A stretch of 57,196 bases of DNA from a filamentous cyanobacterium ESFC-1 (GCA_000380225.1 KB904821.1:2331276-2388471); one strand, 5' to 3'. Shown: positions 1 through 9,636, numbered from the stretch's first letter. Made by a program: numbers and translations. Notes: generated from the letters alone by a model not told the origin.

Positions 1-452
1 ATAATGCGACAAGGATTTGCCACTGCGATCGCGTCAGCAATCCCCGCCCCATCTAAATCTGGCGAATATTGCAACGCGGCGGTTAAATTCTCCGAAGTCA
101 GCTTATCTTCCTTTCGCTTCCGGTCGTATTCCGACTGCAAACGCTCGACCAGCTCCGGGCTGCTTTTCCCGGTCACTTCAAAATCAAAAGCTTTTTGGGC
201 CGCTTTAATCGCCGAAACCGTGCGCGGCCCGTCAATACCATCAACTGGCCCCGTGTAATAATTCAACGCGGCCAAAAGTTGCTGTGTGCCTTCAGGTTCG
301 TAAATCAAAAAGCTAAAGGTTGCCGCACGGGTAGCAGTGGGGCCTTCATCCCCCATATTGGAGTTTTGCCAAATACGACCCAATTCGGCTTCGATATCTT
401 CAATCGAGACATCTTTCGGGTTTTGCAAAGAAACAAGAGGCGTAGTAGTCAT
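1..452 (-). CDS. opcA: OpcA, glucose-6-phosphate dehydrogenase assembly protein (partial, C-terminus outside window)
   Basis: OpcA is the cyanobacterial allosteric and assembly partner of glucose-6-phosphate dehydrogenase and acts in the oxidative pentose phosphate pathway at night. The reading frame starts at the ATG complementary to 450-452 (MTTTPLVSLQNPKDVSIED) and stays open to the window edge, giving about 150 residues. The segment GRIWQNSNMGDEGPTATRA followed by TFSFLIYEPEG is characteristic of OpcA N-termini. It lies 40 bases downstream of zwf on the same strand, which is the classical fbp-zwf-opcA order, so it is probably co-transcribed. The family call is based on recalled sequence pattern plus context, and both agree. 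Confidence 0.93.
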   Translation of the reverse strand, partial: MTTTPLVSLQNPKDVSIEDIEAELGRIWQNSNMGDEGPTATRAATFSFLIYEPEGTQQLLAALNYYTGPVDGIDGPRTVSAIKAAQKAFDFEVTGKSSPELVERLQSEYDRKRKEDKLTSENLTAALQYSPDLDGAGIADAIAVANPCRI

Positions 453-492
453 AATCAATTGATGAGTTGTGAATTATTTGAGGACTCTGAGG

Positions 493-2022
493 TTACAGTC
501 TGCGCCAACGACGGCCATCGCGATTGAGGAGAAATTCGGCTTCAGTGGGTTGCCAAGTTCCCGCTTCGTACTGCGGCACGGTTTTCGGGTCTGCCGGGGC
601 ATCCCAAGCCGAAAGAGCAGGAGTCACCACGCGCCAAGCTTCTTCTACCTCGTCAGCGCGAGTAAAGAGGGTTTGATCTCCTAACATACAATCGAGTAGC
701 AAGCGGGTATAAGCATCTGCTGTGGCCATGCCAAAAGACGTACCGTAGCTGAAATCCATATCCACACTGCGCGTCCGCAGTTCAGGGCCGGGCATTTTCG
801 CTTCAAAACGCAGGGAAATCCCTTCATTGGGCTGAATCCGCATCGTCAGTATATTGGGGCTGGTTTGTTGCGCCACAGATTTAAAAATCGTGAGGGGGAC
901 TTCTCGGAATTGAATGGCAATTTCGGTAACTTTCTTGGGGAGTCTTTTGCCGGTACGCAGATAAAACGGGACACCTTTCCAGCGCCAGTTGTCTGCCATT
1001 AACTTCATGGCCACAAAGGTCGGTGTGGTTGATTCTGGGTTAACATCCGGTTCTTGGCGATAACCGGGAACGGGCTTGCCCTTCATCCAACCGGGGGCAT
1101 ATTGACCGCGAATGGCACAGAGATCGAGATTGTTGGCATCAGCTAAATGTAGGGTTTGTAGCACCTTCACTTTCTCGTTGCGGATGCTGTCGGCATCGAG
1201 GGAGTTGGGGGGTTCCATGGCCGTAATTAACAGCAATTGCATCAAATGGTTTTGCACCATATCCCGCAACGCCCCGGAGGTATCGTAGTAACCCGCCCGT
1301 TCTTCAACCCCTACGGTTTCTGCAACGGTAATTTGAACGTGATCGACAAATTGGCGATTCCAGAGGGGTTCAAAAATGGCGTTAGCAAAGCGAAACACCA
1401 AAATATTTTGGACGGTTTCTTTGCCGAGATAATGGTCGATGCGATAAACCTGTTCTTCTTTACAAACCTGTTGCACCACCCGGTTGAGAGATTTGGCCGA
1501 ACTGAGGTCTTTCCCGAACGGCTTTTCAATCACGATGCGATGCTTCATGGGGTCATTGACCATTCCTGCCGCGCCGAGTTGTCGCAGTCCGGGCTTAAAG
1601 AATTTGGGCGAAACGGCTAAATAAAAGACGCGATTGCCGCGAGTTCCCCGTTTGCCGTCGAGTTCTTCGAGAAAGCTTTTCAGTTTTTGATAACTGTCCG
1701 CATCGTCCATATTGCCCGAACAATAAAATAAGCCTTCGGCAAAATCATCCCAAACGGCTTCAGAACCAATGCCATCGGAAAATTCTTCTACTCCAATGCG
1801 GCTTTGTTCGCGGAAATAATCGTGACTCCAATCGCGACGGGCGACCCCTACAATCGTCATTTCTGCTGGAAGGCGGCGGGCTTTTTTGAGGTCATAAAGG
1901 GCAGGAATCAGCTTGCGTTGGGTCAAGTCCCCCGACGCGCCAAAAATGACGAGAATCAGGGGTTCAGGGGTACGCTGTTGTTGCAATCCAAGGCGGAGCG
2001 GATTTTCGAGTAGTGTTACCAT
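493..2022 (-). CDS. zwf: Glucose-6-phosphate 1-dehydrogenase
   Basis: This enzyme oxidises glucose 6-phosphate with NADP+ to 6-phosphogluconolactone, the entry step of the oxidative pentose phosphate pathway. The 509-residue product has the usual length. Visible motifs are the dinucleotide-binding [11 protein letters not shown] near residues 28-38 and the active-site signature RIDHYLGKE at about 194-202, including the Asp-His pair. The start is the ATG at 2022; no strong Shine-Dalgarno sequence is seen. It sits between fbp (70 bases upstream) and opcA (40 bases downstream) on the minus strand, consistent with one operon whose product is activated by OpcA. Cyanobacterial G6PDH is thioredoxin-regulated; redox cysteines were not mapped here. 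Confidence 0.98.
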   Translation of the reverse strand: MVTLLENPLRLGLQQQRTPEPLILVIFGASGDLTQRKLIPALYDLKKARRLPAEMTIVGVARRDWSHDYFREQSRIGVEEFSDGIGSEAVWDDFAEGLFYCSGNMDDADSYQKLKSFLEELDGKRGTRGNRVFYLAVSPKFFKPGLRQLGAAGMVNDPMKHRIVIEKPFGKDLSSAKSLNRVVQQVCKEEQVYRIDHYLGKETVQNILVFRFANAIFEPLWNRQFVDHVQITVAETVGVEERAGYYDTSGALRDMVQNHLMQLLLITAMEPPNSLDADSIRNEKVKVLQTLHLADANNLDLCAIRGQYAPGWMKGKPVPGYRQEPDVNPESTTPTFVAMKLMADNWRWKGVPFYLRTGKRLPKKVTEIAIQFREVPLTIFKSVAQQTSPNILTMRIQPNEGISLRFEAKMPGPELRTRSVDMDFSYGTSFGMATADAYTRLLLDCMLGDQTLFTRADEVEEAWRVVTPALSAWDAPADPKTVPQYEAGTWQPTEAEFLLNRDGRRWRRL

Positions 2023-2092
2023 AAATCAACTGTAGGTAATTGATAAAAGTAGGGTTGAAAACTTTAACGGTGGGTTCGGGGTAGTATAGAGG

Positions 2093-3157
2093 TTATTTCG
2101 CGATCGCTTCGTTATCTGTTTTACGTCTGATCCAATCGGCAATAAAAGATTCAACCAGTTGCACATCTTCGGTCGAACCAATGGCGAGGGGAGTGCGAGT
2201 ATGCAATTCTTCGGGGACAACATCTAAAATGGGTTGAGTCCCGGTGCTGGCGCGACCTCCGGCTTGTTCAATCAAAAAGGCCAAAGGAGCGCTTTCGTAC
2301 AACAAGCGCAATTTGCCTTCAGGTTTTTTCACTGTACCGGGATAGACAAATACGCCCCCTTGTAACAAAATGCGGTGGAAGTCCCCGACTAATGCGCCGC
2401 TATAGCGAGCGGTATAGCCTTCGTGACGGTGCATATACCGGATATACTCGCGGATGGATTCGTCCCACTGCCAATAATTGCCTTCATTGGCGCTGTAAAC
2501 CGGGCCGTGGTGGGGAACTTGGATATTTTCTTGAGCGAGGATAAATTCTCCTAAACTGGGGTCGAGAATAAACGAATGTACCCCATGACCCATTGAATAC
2601 ACTAAAACGGTGGTTGGCCCGTAGAGAATATAACCCGCCGCAATTTGTTTATGACCATTTTGCAGTAAATCCTTAGCTTCGCCGTCGGTATCATCTCCTT
2701 CTTGCTGACGAATCGAGAAGATCGAACCGACATTCAAATTAATATCAACATTAGACGAGCCATCAATAGGGTCATACAGCAGGGTATAACGACCGACAGG
2801 GCAGTTTTCGGGAATGTAATAGGGTTTTTCCATCTCCTCGGAAGCCAAGCGACAGACTAAGCCACTTTGCTTAAAAACCGAGATAAATACATCATTGGCG
2901 AAAACGTCCATTTTTTTGACGGATTCCCCTTGAACATTCACCTCCCCCGTAAACCCCAGGGCATTCTCTACCAGTCCAGCGCGGCTGAGACGGCGGGAAA
3001 TGAGCTTTCCGGCCAAAGCCAAACGATTCATAATCGCGCTGAGGTCTTGAGCTTCGGGTGAAAAACTTTGCAACTGTTGGAGGACATGACGAGATAAGGT
3101 TGTACAATCTCGGTCGAGATAATGTTCTTGGATTTCTGGTTGTTGGTTATTCACCAT
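2093..3157 (-). CDS. fbp: Fructose-1,6-bisphosphatase class I
   Basis: It hydrolyses fructose 1,6-bisphosphate to fructose 6-phosphate (gluconeogenesis and carbon cycling toward the pentose phosphate pathway). The 354-residue protein carries the class I metal and phosphate signature [10 protein letters not shown] at about 129-138 and the acidic ASEEME at about 105-110. A GTG at 3166 is possible, but the ATG at 3157 is preferred because a GGAGG Shine-Dalgarno sequence lies about 9 bases upstream of it. It is the first gene of fbp-zwf-opcA. It is distinct from the bifunctional class II FBPase/SBPase of cyanobacteria. A perfect 16-base palindrome lies about 50 bases upstream. Confidence 0.97.
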   Translation of the reverse strand: MVNNQQPEIQEHYLDRDCTTLSRHVLQQLQSFSPEAQDLSAIMNRLALAGKLISRRLSRAGLVENALGFTGEVNVQGESVKKMDVFANDVFISVFKQSGLVCRLASEEMEKPYYIPENCPVGRYTLLYDPIDGSSNVDINLNVGSIFSIRQQEGDDTDGEAKDLLQNGHKQIAAGYILYGPTTVLVYSMGHGVHSFILDPSLGEFILAQENIQVPHHGPVYSANEGNYWQWDESIREYIRYMHRHEGYTARYSGALVGDFHRILLQGGVFVYPGTVKKPEGKLRLLYESAPLAFLIEQAGGRASTGTQPILDVVPEELHTRTPLAIGSTEDVQLVESFIADWIRRKTDNEAIAK

Positions 3158-3207
3158 TGGTTTCACCCTCCGCGCAATTGGCGACGATTTACAATTAATT
3201 GGGAAAA

Positions 3208-3223
3208 GTTACTCGCGAGTAAC
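3208..3223. promoter_or_regulatory. Perfect 16-bp palindrome upstream of fbp
   Basis: The sequence GTTACTCGCGAGTAAC is perfectly self-complementary and sits about 50 bases upstream of the fbp start codon, where an operator could lie. No known regulator site was recognised. It could equally be a chance HIP1-like palindrome or a stem in the leader RNA. Confidence 0.35.
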
Positions 3224-3309
3224 GATTCCCTTTGGGACTATCTTAGAGAAGCCCTGGATGAGAAGGCATCGAACTTTAGATCAACTTCAGCATTGAGATC
3301 GTGGTTGAG

Positions 3310-3519
3310 TTAGTCAATGGCAATGGACTGGGGGCCTTTATTACTGCCGTTGGTTTCATAAGGAGCAGTTGTCACGGTTGCTCCTTGTTGCTCTAACCAG
3401 CTTTTTAAGGGTTCTTCAGCGACATTCAAACGAAATACGCCAGAAAAGAAGCCTCCCATAAAGGCAACGGGTTGTTGCATCAATTCTTTGGCAATGGGAG
3501 TGAGTTCGTCTAAAAACAT
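3310..3519 (-). CDS. Small conserved cyanobacterial protein of unknown function
   Basis: This is a 69-residue soluble protein starting MFLDELTPIAKELMQQPVAF. The central segment AFMGGFFSGVFRLN is hydrophobic and glycine-rich, and the C-terminus TAPYETNGSNKGPQSIAID is polar. The ATG at 3519 is preceded by the purine-rich stretch AAAGGAGAAC, a good ribosome-binding site. It is on the same strand as fbp, 153 bases upstream of the fbp palindrome region, and could be a separate unit. The pattern resembles small hypothetical proteins I recall from many cyanobacteria, but no function is known to me. Confidence 0.75.
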   Translation of the reverse strand: MFLDELTPIAKELMQQPVAFMGGFFSGVFRLNVAEEPLKSWLEQQGATVTTAPYETNGSNKGPQSIAID

Positions 3520-3675
3520 AACTAATGTTCTCCTTTGAGGTTATACGGCAATGGGTTTGTAGGGATTCTAGCGTGTTTGGCGATGGTTTGTTGTTGGTTT
3601 GGACTGTGGTGCAGTCTGCCATTTCTCCGATCTAAAAGATAAATCCCGTCAAACATAAAGAAGTCTATTAAGTAA

Positions 3676-3795
3676 CGGGTTACAGGGACAGGGTGGGCAA
3701 CACAGCCTAAGTTTGTTCGTGCTTTACTAGAAAAAGGGGTTGACCTTGATGCGATAGATGATTTTGGACAAACAGTTCTCATGTTTGTCGTTTGA
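3676..3795 (+). pseudogene. Ankyrin-repeat gene remnant
   Basis: A 39-codon open stretch between an in-frame TAA (3673-3675) and TGA (3793-3795) encodes PKFVRALLEKGVDLDAIDDF followed by GQTVLMFVV. The pattern LLEKGVDLDAIDDFGQTVLM is the helix-turn-helix/beta-finger signature of an ankyrin repeat. No start codon or further repeats are recognisable on either side, so it looks like the 3' scrap of a lost ankyrin protein next to the sensor gene at 3822. Confidence 0.55.
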
Positions 3796-3821
3796 TAGAG
3801 TTTTTGAGTAATTATTCGGTA

Positions 3822-6800
3822 ATGCGTCGTTTACTTGCCCACACGCCTTTAAGAGTTATTCTAATTGTTCCTTTCGTGGTGCAGATTACGGCGGCCGTCG
3901 GTTTAACGGCGTGGCTATCGATTCGCAATGGACAAAAGGCGGTTGACAGTGTTGCCAAGAATCTTTGGCAGGAAATCACTGCCCGAACGGTGCAGTATAT
4001 TAACGCTTATACCCAGATTCCTCAAGACCTTATTGTAGATACCTTGGCGAATCAACAGTCAAACCTGATTGATTTAGGCGATCGCGACCTCTTAACGCGC
4101 TATCTTTGGCATCAAATGCGCGACCACCCGGAGTTATTTATCACGGCGGTGGGTTACGAAACTGGGGAAGTTGTGGGAGTGGGGGTAACTGAAGATGGGC
4201 AATTGGTGACGCGAGCCATTGACCCCGGCCAAACTCAACTCCATACCTATGCTATTTCAGGACAGGGCGATCGCGACGAACTCATTAGAGCCGATGATTT
4301 TGACCTCAAAAGTCGCCCTTGGTATCGGGATGGGGCGATCGCGGGGCAGTTGATTTGGACAGACATTTACCCGAACTACAATCCGCCGTTTAATATTCTG
4401 AGTGCGGTCAGTCCCATTTACAATCCTGAAACCAGGCAACTAATCGGGGTGACGAATGCCACGCTATCCCTTTGGCAAATCAGCGATTTTCTCGAACAGC
4501 TTGAAATTGGGCAGTCGGGGGAAATTTTTATCATCGAGCGTAATGGCGATTTGGTGGCTTCATCCACGGGTGAGCAACTTTCTGAAATTGACAATAATGG
4601 CGGCAGGGAAACTCGGAAACGACTGAATGCGATTGATAGCAGTAATGCCCTGGTGCGGCAAACTACAGAAAATTTGACCGAGCAATTTGACGATCTCGAT
4701 CGGATTCAACAAGTCGAACGCACTGAATTTATCACGGATGGAGAACGGGAAATTGTGCAGATTACGCCGTTTTCTGATGATTTTGGTTTGGATTGGCTGA
4801 TTGTTATCGTTGTGCCGGAATCGGATTTTATGGCACAGATTCAGGCTAATACTCGCAACACCATTTTACTGTGCTCGATCGCGTTAGCATTGGCAACGGG
4901 TTCGAGCATTTTGACGGCCCGTTGGATTACCAAACCGTTACTGCGGCTTAACCGAGTTGCGAAGGAGATTACCCAGAATTCCTTACAGTCAAACCCACTC
5001 CAGGGGGCGATCGCGACCAGTCGCATTCGCGAAGTGAGCGAGTTAAGTCAATCTTTCGAGCAGATGACCCAACGGCTTCAGGCTTCTTTTGCGGCGTTGC
5101 AAACCAGCGAGTCAAACTTCCGCAACATGGCCGCGAATGTGCCAGGGGCGATATTTCGCTATGTTCTTTACCCCAACGGAACGGATAGAGTGCTGTATAT
5201 GAGTCCGGGGTGTTCTCAACTTTGGGAAATTGAAGCCGATCTTGTCGAACAAGATGCTAGTTTGCTGTGGGAAATCGTCGATCCGGCGGATTTACCGGTG
5301 ATGCAAGCTTCGGTGATCGAGTCGGCTCAAACCCTGGAAACCTGGAATTGTGAATGGCGCATTACCACGGTATCCGGTCGTCGCAAGTGGCTCCAGGGAA
5401 TTGGTCAACCGTCCCGACAGCCCGACGGTTCTGTATTATGGCATACGCTCATTCTGGATGTGAGCGATCGCAAACTTGCTGAAACTCAACTCCAAGATTT
5501 AACGAATCGACTCGAATTAGCCACTCACTCTGCTCACATGGGGATATGGGATTGGGATGTGGTGAGCGATCGCTTGCTTTGGGATGACCGGATGTATGAC
5601 CTTTACGGTGTAACCCGTGAAGACTTTAGCGAAGTCTACGAAGCTTGGGAAGCAGGAATACATCCTGAAGATTTAATTCCGGCTCGAACCGCCCTACAGC
5701 AAGCTTTGAACGGCGAGAAAGACTTTGATACTGAGTTTCGGATTGTTTGGCCTGATGGCACGATTCGCCACATCGAAGCTCATGCCCTTGTCCAGCGAGA
5801 TGCCGAGGGGCAACCGTTGCGCGTGATTGGTGTGAATTTAGATATTAGCGATCGCAAACAGGTAGAAGAACAGATCGTCTATCGCTCTTTGCACGATTCC
5901 CTGACGGATTTGCCCAATCGGGCTTTACTCAAGAATCGGTTAGAACTAGCTCTCAAGCGGGCTGATCAGTCCCAGACTTATCACTTTGCGGTTTTATTTC
6001 TCGATCTTGACCAATTCAAGATTATCAACGACAGTCTGGGGCATTTAGTGGGCGATCGCTTGTTGATTACGGTGGCTCAAAAGCTACAAAACCTGATTCG
6101 CTCTACGGATATGGCTGCCCGTTTGGGGGGCGATGAATTTGTAATCTTACTCGAACATCTTCATAATCTGCAAACTGCGGTCGCAATCGCTGAATCCATT
6201 TTGACCGAATTTACTGGCACAACTTCGATTGATGGTCAGGACATCTTTATTACCACCAGTATTGGCATTGTTTGGGGAACCGATGCTTATACTGACCCTT
6301 CTGACCTCCTCAGAGATGCCGATATCGCTCTCTATCGTGCCAAAGCCGGGGGTCGTAATCGCTACGAAGTGTTTGATGTTGAGATGCACGTCCAAACGGT
6401 AAAACGCATGACCTTGGAGCAGGACTTACGCATCGCGATCGCGCGGCAGGAGTTTAGGCCCTACTATCAACCGATTGTTGACCTCAAAACGCGACGACTA
6501 ACGGGGTTTGAAGCCCTGATTCGCTGGCAGCATCCCCATCGAGGTTTTATTTCTCCGGCTGAGTTTATTCCGGTTGCGGAGGAAACGGGATTGATTTTGC
6601 CCATTAGTCATTGGATGCTGCAAGTCGCTTGTCAGCAAGTGGCCATTTGGCAGCGACAGTTTGCTGATACTGACGATCTCAGAATTAGTATTAACCTTTC
6701 GAGTCAAGATTTACGGCAACCCTCCCTGGTACAAATCGTGCAGCAAACCCTACAAGCGTCCCGGCTACCTGCGACCTCTTTAACTTTGGAAATTACGGAG

Positions 6801-7190
6801 AGTATGCTGATTGAAAATATCCAAGCGACCATCGCTGTGTTATCCCAATTGAGAGATATTGGGATTCGCATTAGTATTGATGATTTTGGGACGGGTTATT
6901 CTTCCCTGAGCTATTTGTATAATCTTCCTGCGAATTATCTCAAAATCGATCAATCTTTTGTGGGCAATATGCAGATGGGCGATCGCAATTATAAGATTGT
7001 ACAGGCGATTGTCGGACTGAGCGATCAGTTGGAATTGGCGGCGATCGCAGAAGGCATCGAAACCGAACAACAGTTAATCTGGCTCAAAGAATTGGGTTGT
7101 GAATTGGGTCAGGGCTATTGGTTTGCACGACCGCTTTCACCCCAAGCGGTTACCGATCTTTTAGGAAAGGGACGGATACTGCAATGTTAG
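3822..7190 (+). CDS. Membrane sensor diguanylate cyclase/phosphodiesterase (dCache-HAMP-PAS-PAS-GGDEF-EAL)
   Basis: This is a cyclic di-GMP turnover protein with an extracytoplasmic sensor. The 1122-residue product starts at ATG 3822 (MRRLLAHTPLR); a TTG ten codons upstream is also open, but neither has a clear Shine-Dalgarno sequence. Order: TM about 10-30, a roughly 300-residue double-Cache-like periplasmic domain, a second TM near 345-365, HAMP, two PAS domains each ending in a VSDRK or ISDRK linker, then GGDEF and EAL. The GGDEF core ARLGGDEF (about residue 770) is intact and has an upstream RSTD product-inhibition site. EAL motifs FEALIRW, EITES, IDDFGTGYSS and AIAEGIE are present, so both activities are plausible. 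A paralogue lies at 44374. Confidence 0.95.
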   Translation: MRRLLAHTPLRVILIVPFVVQITAAVGLTAWLSIRNGQKAVDSVAKNLWQEITARTVQYINAYTQIPQDLIVDTLANQQSNLIDLGDRDLLTRYLWHQMRDHPELFITAVGYETGEVVGVGVTEDGQLVTRAIDPGQTQLHTYAISGQGDRDELIRADDFDLKSRPWYRDGAIAGQLIWTDIYPNYNPPFNILSAVSPIYNPETRQLIGVTNATLSLWQISDFLEQLEIGQSGEIFIIERNGDLVASSTGEQLSEIDNNGGRETRKRLNAIDSSNALVRQTTENLTEQFDDLDRIQQVERTEFITDGEREIVQITPFSDDFGLDWLIVIVVPESDFMAQIQANTRNTILLCSIALALATGSSILTARWITKPLLRLNRVAKEITQNSLQSNPLQGAIATSRIREVSELSQSFEQMTQRLQASFAALQTSESNFRNMAANVPGAIFRYVLYPNGTDRVLYMSPGCSQLWEIEADLVEQDASLLWEIVDPADLPVMQASVIESAQTLETWNCEWRITTVSGRRKWLQGIGQPSRQPDGSVLWHTLILDVSDRKLAETQLQDLTNRLELATHSAHMGIWDWDVVSDRLLWDDRMYDLYGVTREDFSEVYEAWEAGIHPEDLIPARTALQQALNGEKDFDTEFRIVWPDGTIRHIEAHALVQRDAEGQPLRVIGVNLDISDRKQVEEQIVYRSLHDSLTDLPNRALLKNRLELALKRADQSQTYHFAVLFLDLDQFKIINDSLGHLVGDRLLITVAQKLQNLIRSTDMAARLGGDEFVILLEHLHNLQTAVAIAESILTEFTGTTSIDGQDIFITTSIGIVWGTDAYTDPSDLLRDADIALYRAKAGGRNRYEVFDVEMHVQTVKRMTLEQDLRIAIARQEFRPYYQPIVDLKTRRLTGFEALIRWQHPHRGFISPAEFIPVAEETGLILPISHWMLQVACQQVAIWQRQFADTDDLRISINLSSQDLRQPSLVQIVQQTLQASRLPATSLTLEITESMLIENIQATIAVLSQLRDIGIRISIDDFGTGYSSLSYLYNLPANYLKIDQSFVGNMQMGDRNYKIVQAIVGLSDQLELAAIAEGIETEQQLIWLKELGCELGQGYWFARPLSPQAVTDLLGKGRILQC

Positions 7191-7193
7191 TTT

Positions 7194-7313
7194 TCAAGGG
7201 CGATCGCGCATCAGTAAAAATAAGAAGTAAGGCGCACCGAGGGCGGCTGTAACTAAGCCACAGGGCAATTCTAGGGGGGTAAAGAGCAATCGCCCCACTA
7301 ATACTCGTTGCAT
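7194..7313 (-). pseudogene. C-terminal remnant of a FecCD-type iron-siderophore ABC permease
   Basis: The minus strand encodes 39 residues, MQRVLVGRLLFTPLELPCGL followed by VTAALGAPYFLFLLMRDRP and a stop. The pattern P-x-E-L-P-x-G-x-V-T-A-x-x-G-A-P-x-F-L-x-L-L is the conserved last helix region of FecCD/BtuC-type permeases (about 330 residues when intact). Everything upstream is missing; the adjacent sequence belongs to other reading frames. It is a relic, not a functional gene, and may have formed one locus with the MFS remnant that follows. Confidence 0.72.
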
Positions 7314-7463
7314 CGAAATCTTTACCCCACCTCTTGAGATTGACCCGGCTTGGAAAGAAGTCAATTGTGGCCACCAACCCCAAAACCCTGATTATCGGTG
7401 CGAATAGTCTTAAAGGAGGCGTAATTACCGCCATTACCGCCCAAAGCTATCTCGGTGAATTAG

Positions 7464-8060
7464 CTATTGGGGGACGCGATCGCGGCCTTGTCTACCGTTA
7501 TGATTGGGGGATTATACCTCACCGATGCTTTGCAACTATGGCATCTCTACGGCGTGGCTTTCCTCAACGGCGGCGGGGCAATTTGCCTTGTTATCTGGGG
7601 TAAAACCATGCAACGCCGTCAGGGAATGTTATTTGGCTTTATTGGCGCTGGTATTAGTAAATTTTGCTTTGGTTTGGGACAGTCTGCCTTGATTTGGCTT
7701 CCGGCTCAGTTTTGTTCTTCTCTGAATTTCCCCTTACTCGGCAGTTGCGAAACCGCTTTATGGATGACGCAAATTACCCCAGAAACCCAAGGGAGAATAT
7801 TCGCCGCGAATGCGTTGGTTTTGCAGGGTGTGAGGGCGATCGCGGCCCTCATTGCAGGCCCCCTCGCCGACCGCCTTTTAGAGCCTGTGATGCAGTCTGA
7901 AAGTCCTCTGGCTGAAGGTTTGGGGCAACTGTTCGGCAACAGTTTCGGGTCGGGAATGGCGTTGCTTTATGTGGGTTGCGCCTTAGCCATGACTGCTGTG
8001 GGATTATGGGGTTTTGGCTGGTCGAGTTTAAGCCAGTTAGAGCAAGAAACCAAGCAATAA
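7464..8060 (+). pseudogene. Decayed MFS transporter, N-terminus and central helices deleted
   Basis: From an in-frame TAG at 7461 the frame encodes LLGDAIAALSTVMIGGLYLT, matching the end of MFS helix 3 and motif-A neighbourhood, then WHLYGVAFLNGGGAI. It then jumps to a C-terminal-half segment (WGKTMQRRQGMLFGFIGAG onward) containing ETQGRIFAANALVLQGVRAI and AGPLADRLLEPVM. About 60 N-terminal residues and roughly 150 central residues expected for this 400-plus-residue family are absent. The GPLADRLLEP region resembles EntS-like exporters found in siderophore/NRPS loci. An unassigned open stretch at 7334-7460 (NPKTLIIGANSLKGGVITAI) precedes it. Only a TTG start is available, so function is unlikely. 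Confidence 0.7.
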
Positions 8061-8070
8061 ACTTCTAGCT

Positions 8071-8103
8071 AGAACCCCGGTTTTTTGAAAAAACCGGGGT
8101 TCT
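8071..8103. repeat. Inverted repeat of the AGAACCCCGGTTT dispersed family
   Basis: A perfect 16-base inverted repeat (AGAACCCCGGTTTTTT, one-base gap, complement) lies just after the MFS remnant. Related half-elements (AGAAACCGGGGTTC and variants) recur near 18774, 24316-24382, 29400, 49706 and 49753, always between genes. Here it could also act as a bidirectional terminator. Confidence 0.75.
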
Positions 8104-8414
8104 GTGCCATGATAGCAACGCACCCCACTAAACAACCTCCCGCCTTTTTATTGTGGGACAGCCATGATTGTAGTTGCTCAAAACTTGCTTTGGTTGGAGA
8201 TGCCAACCCAATATTAAATTAATCTTATTTTTTATTTAACCCTGTGTTAATTTATAGTTAAATTTTGATAAGTCTGTGATTGGCGATCGCTTGCTCAGGA
8301 AGTTCAAGTCTGAGGCTTCTGCTAGTGCCAAAGAGAATATCTGAGGGGCAGTCTAATAATGGCGGCTTTATCTACCCAGTTTGCTATTAATGAGAAAGTT
8401 TTGACGATCTTGAT
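8104..8414. other. Intergenic region, no gene seen
   Basis: AT-rich spacer with one HIP1 site near 8283. No open frame with protein-like composition and no clear promoter or RNA structure was found. Confidence 0.5.
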
Positions 8415-9113
8415 ATGCCCTCTATAAAATTAAGCTCTAAGCAAGTTTTTTTTCTTCTGGCGTTTTTATCATTTATATTTTTCTTTATCCACTCACTCCT
8501 GGCGATCGCTCGAATTTATTTCCAAATTCCAATTGCTAATAGTGCATTTGCTTGGACATTAGATTTGAGTGGTGATATCAGTATTCCGACTTGGTACTCG
8601 TCAATTACACTATTTTTTTGTACCTTTTTACTACTTATAATTGGCAAAGCAAAGCAGAAAAGCAAAGATAAGTATTCCAAACAATGGTTAATACTATCAC
8701 TCATTTTTATGTTGTTATCCATTGACGAAGTAGCTGCCCTTCATGAAAAAACCACCCACTTTATAGATGTTCCGACTCTAAATGGTTTTCTGTATTATGA
8801 CTGGGTGGTTTTCGGCTTTATATTTGTAGCCTTAGTGGGACTTTACTACTTCAAACTTCTGATGTCTTTGCCATCTTCTATTAAAAGACTATTTTTCTGC
8901 TCTGGATTGGTTTTTGTGGGTGGCGCACTCGGACTTGAGATAATTAATTCAAAAATAGGATTTTTAGTAGATTCGCAGACACTACTTTATTCCCTGGTTA
9001 CTGGAGTTGAAGAACTATTTGAAATGCTCGGAGTAGCTATTTTTAGCTATGCGCTGTTAGAGTATATGACGAAATTTATGAACCTCCAAGGTGTCAAGAT
9101 TGATTTTTTCTAA
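8415..9113 (+). CDS. Multi-pass membrane protein of unknown function
   Basis: The 232-residue product begins at ATG 8415 and is strongly hydrophobic. About six membrane segments are visible, roughly at residues 10-32, 55-75, 92-108, 128-148, 160-178 and 195-218. Two acidic/histidine patches at membrane edges stand out: LSIDEVAALHEK near 100-111 and VTGVEELFEMLG near 196-207. Asp/Glu and His within helices suggest a metal-dependent or transport role, but that is inference only. I do not recognise a named family. The gene is AT-rich compared with its neighbours, stands alone and may be an acquired accessory gene. Confidence 0.75.
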   Translation: MPSIKLSSKQVFFLLAFLSFIFFFIHSLLAIARIYFQIPIANSAFAWTLDLSGDISIPTWYSSITLFFCTFLLLIIGKAKQKSKDKYSKQWLILSLIFMLLSIDEVAALHEKTTHFIDVPTLNGFLYYDWVVFGFIFVALVGLYYFKLLMSLPSSIKRLFFCSGLVFVGGALGLEIINSKIGFLVDSQTLLYSLVTGVEELFEMLGVAIFSYALLEYMTKFMNLQGVKIDFF

Positions 9114-9390
9114 AAGCAACAATACTGAATTGTAAATTAATTGAAGTACCACATTTTCAAGATTGAGTGCCAAGCTGGACAATATAGCTAGTAGAGCTAG
9201 TAGGGTGCGTCATTGACACACCCCACCAGGTTACTAATCTAAACAGTTTCCTGGGTTGTCTTCGGCGGGAACTGTTTTCAGCAGCAAAGTCAAATACACC
9301 ACCTGCAACTTCAACGTCCTTCCCTGCGTTAACAGCATTCTGCGTATGCGATACAGTTAAATAAATCCCCAACTTGAGGCATTTCAACCC

Positions 9391-9636
9391 ATGAAAAAAA
9401 CCATCGCTTTTCATACCACCACTAAAGTCCTCCCCGGACAAAAAATCGAAATCCACGACCCAGACCTCCCCCCAGGCGAAACCGTCGAGGTTTTTGTGGT
9501 CACCCATCAGCAAACCCCCTCTGGTCGCAGTTCAATTCTCGAAACAATCGAAGCAATCCGCAGCCATCGCCCTCCCAGAAGTGTAGAAGAAATTGATCGA
9601 TTTTTGACTGAGGAAAGAGAGTCGTGGGACAGTTAG
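9391..9636 (+). CDS. Putative VapB-type antitoxin
   Basis: This small 81-residue protein starts MKKTIAFHTTTKVLPGQKIE. Its N-terminus (KVLPGQKIEIHDPDLPPGE, then VEVFVV) resembles the short beta-strand antitoxin domain with a PGE/PGT turn found in many cyanobacterial VapB-like proteins. The acidic C-terminal tail (RSVEEIDRFLTEERESWDS) would wrap the toxin. Its stop overlaps the GTG start of the PIN-domain gene by 13 bases, the coupled arrangement typical of type II toxin-antitoxin pairs. The antitoxin function is inferred from that coupling and the size. Confidence 0.8.
   Translation: MKKTIAFHTTTKVLPGQKIEIHDPDLPPGETVEVFVVTHQQTPSGRSSILETIEAIRSHRPPRSVEEIDRFLTEERESWDS

Noticed and set aside
9157-9513. 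118-codon minus-strand frame overlapping the VapB-like gene
   Set aside because: It is largely antisense to the antitoxin, which has better coding character and a coupled toxin. The part before 9391 (GIYLTVSHTQNAVNAGKDVE) looks somewhat protein-like but has no recognised match.
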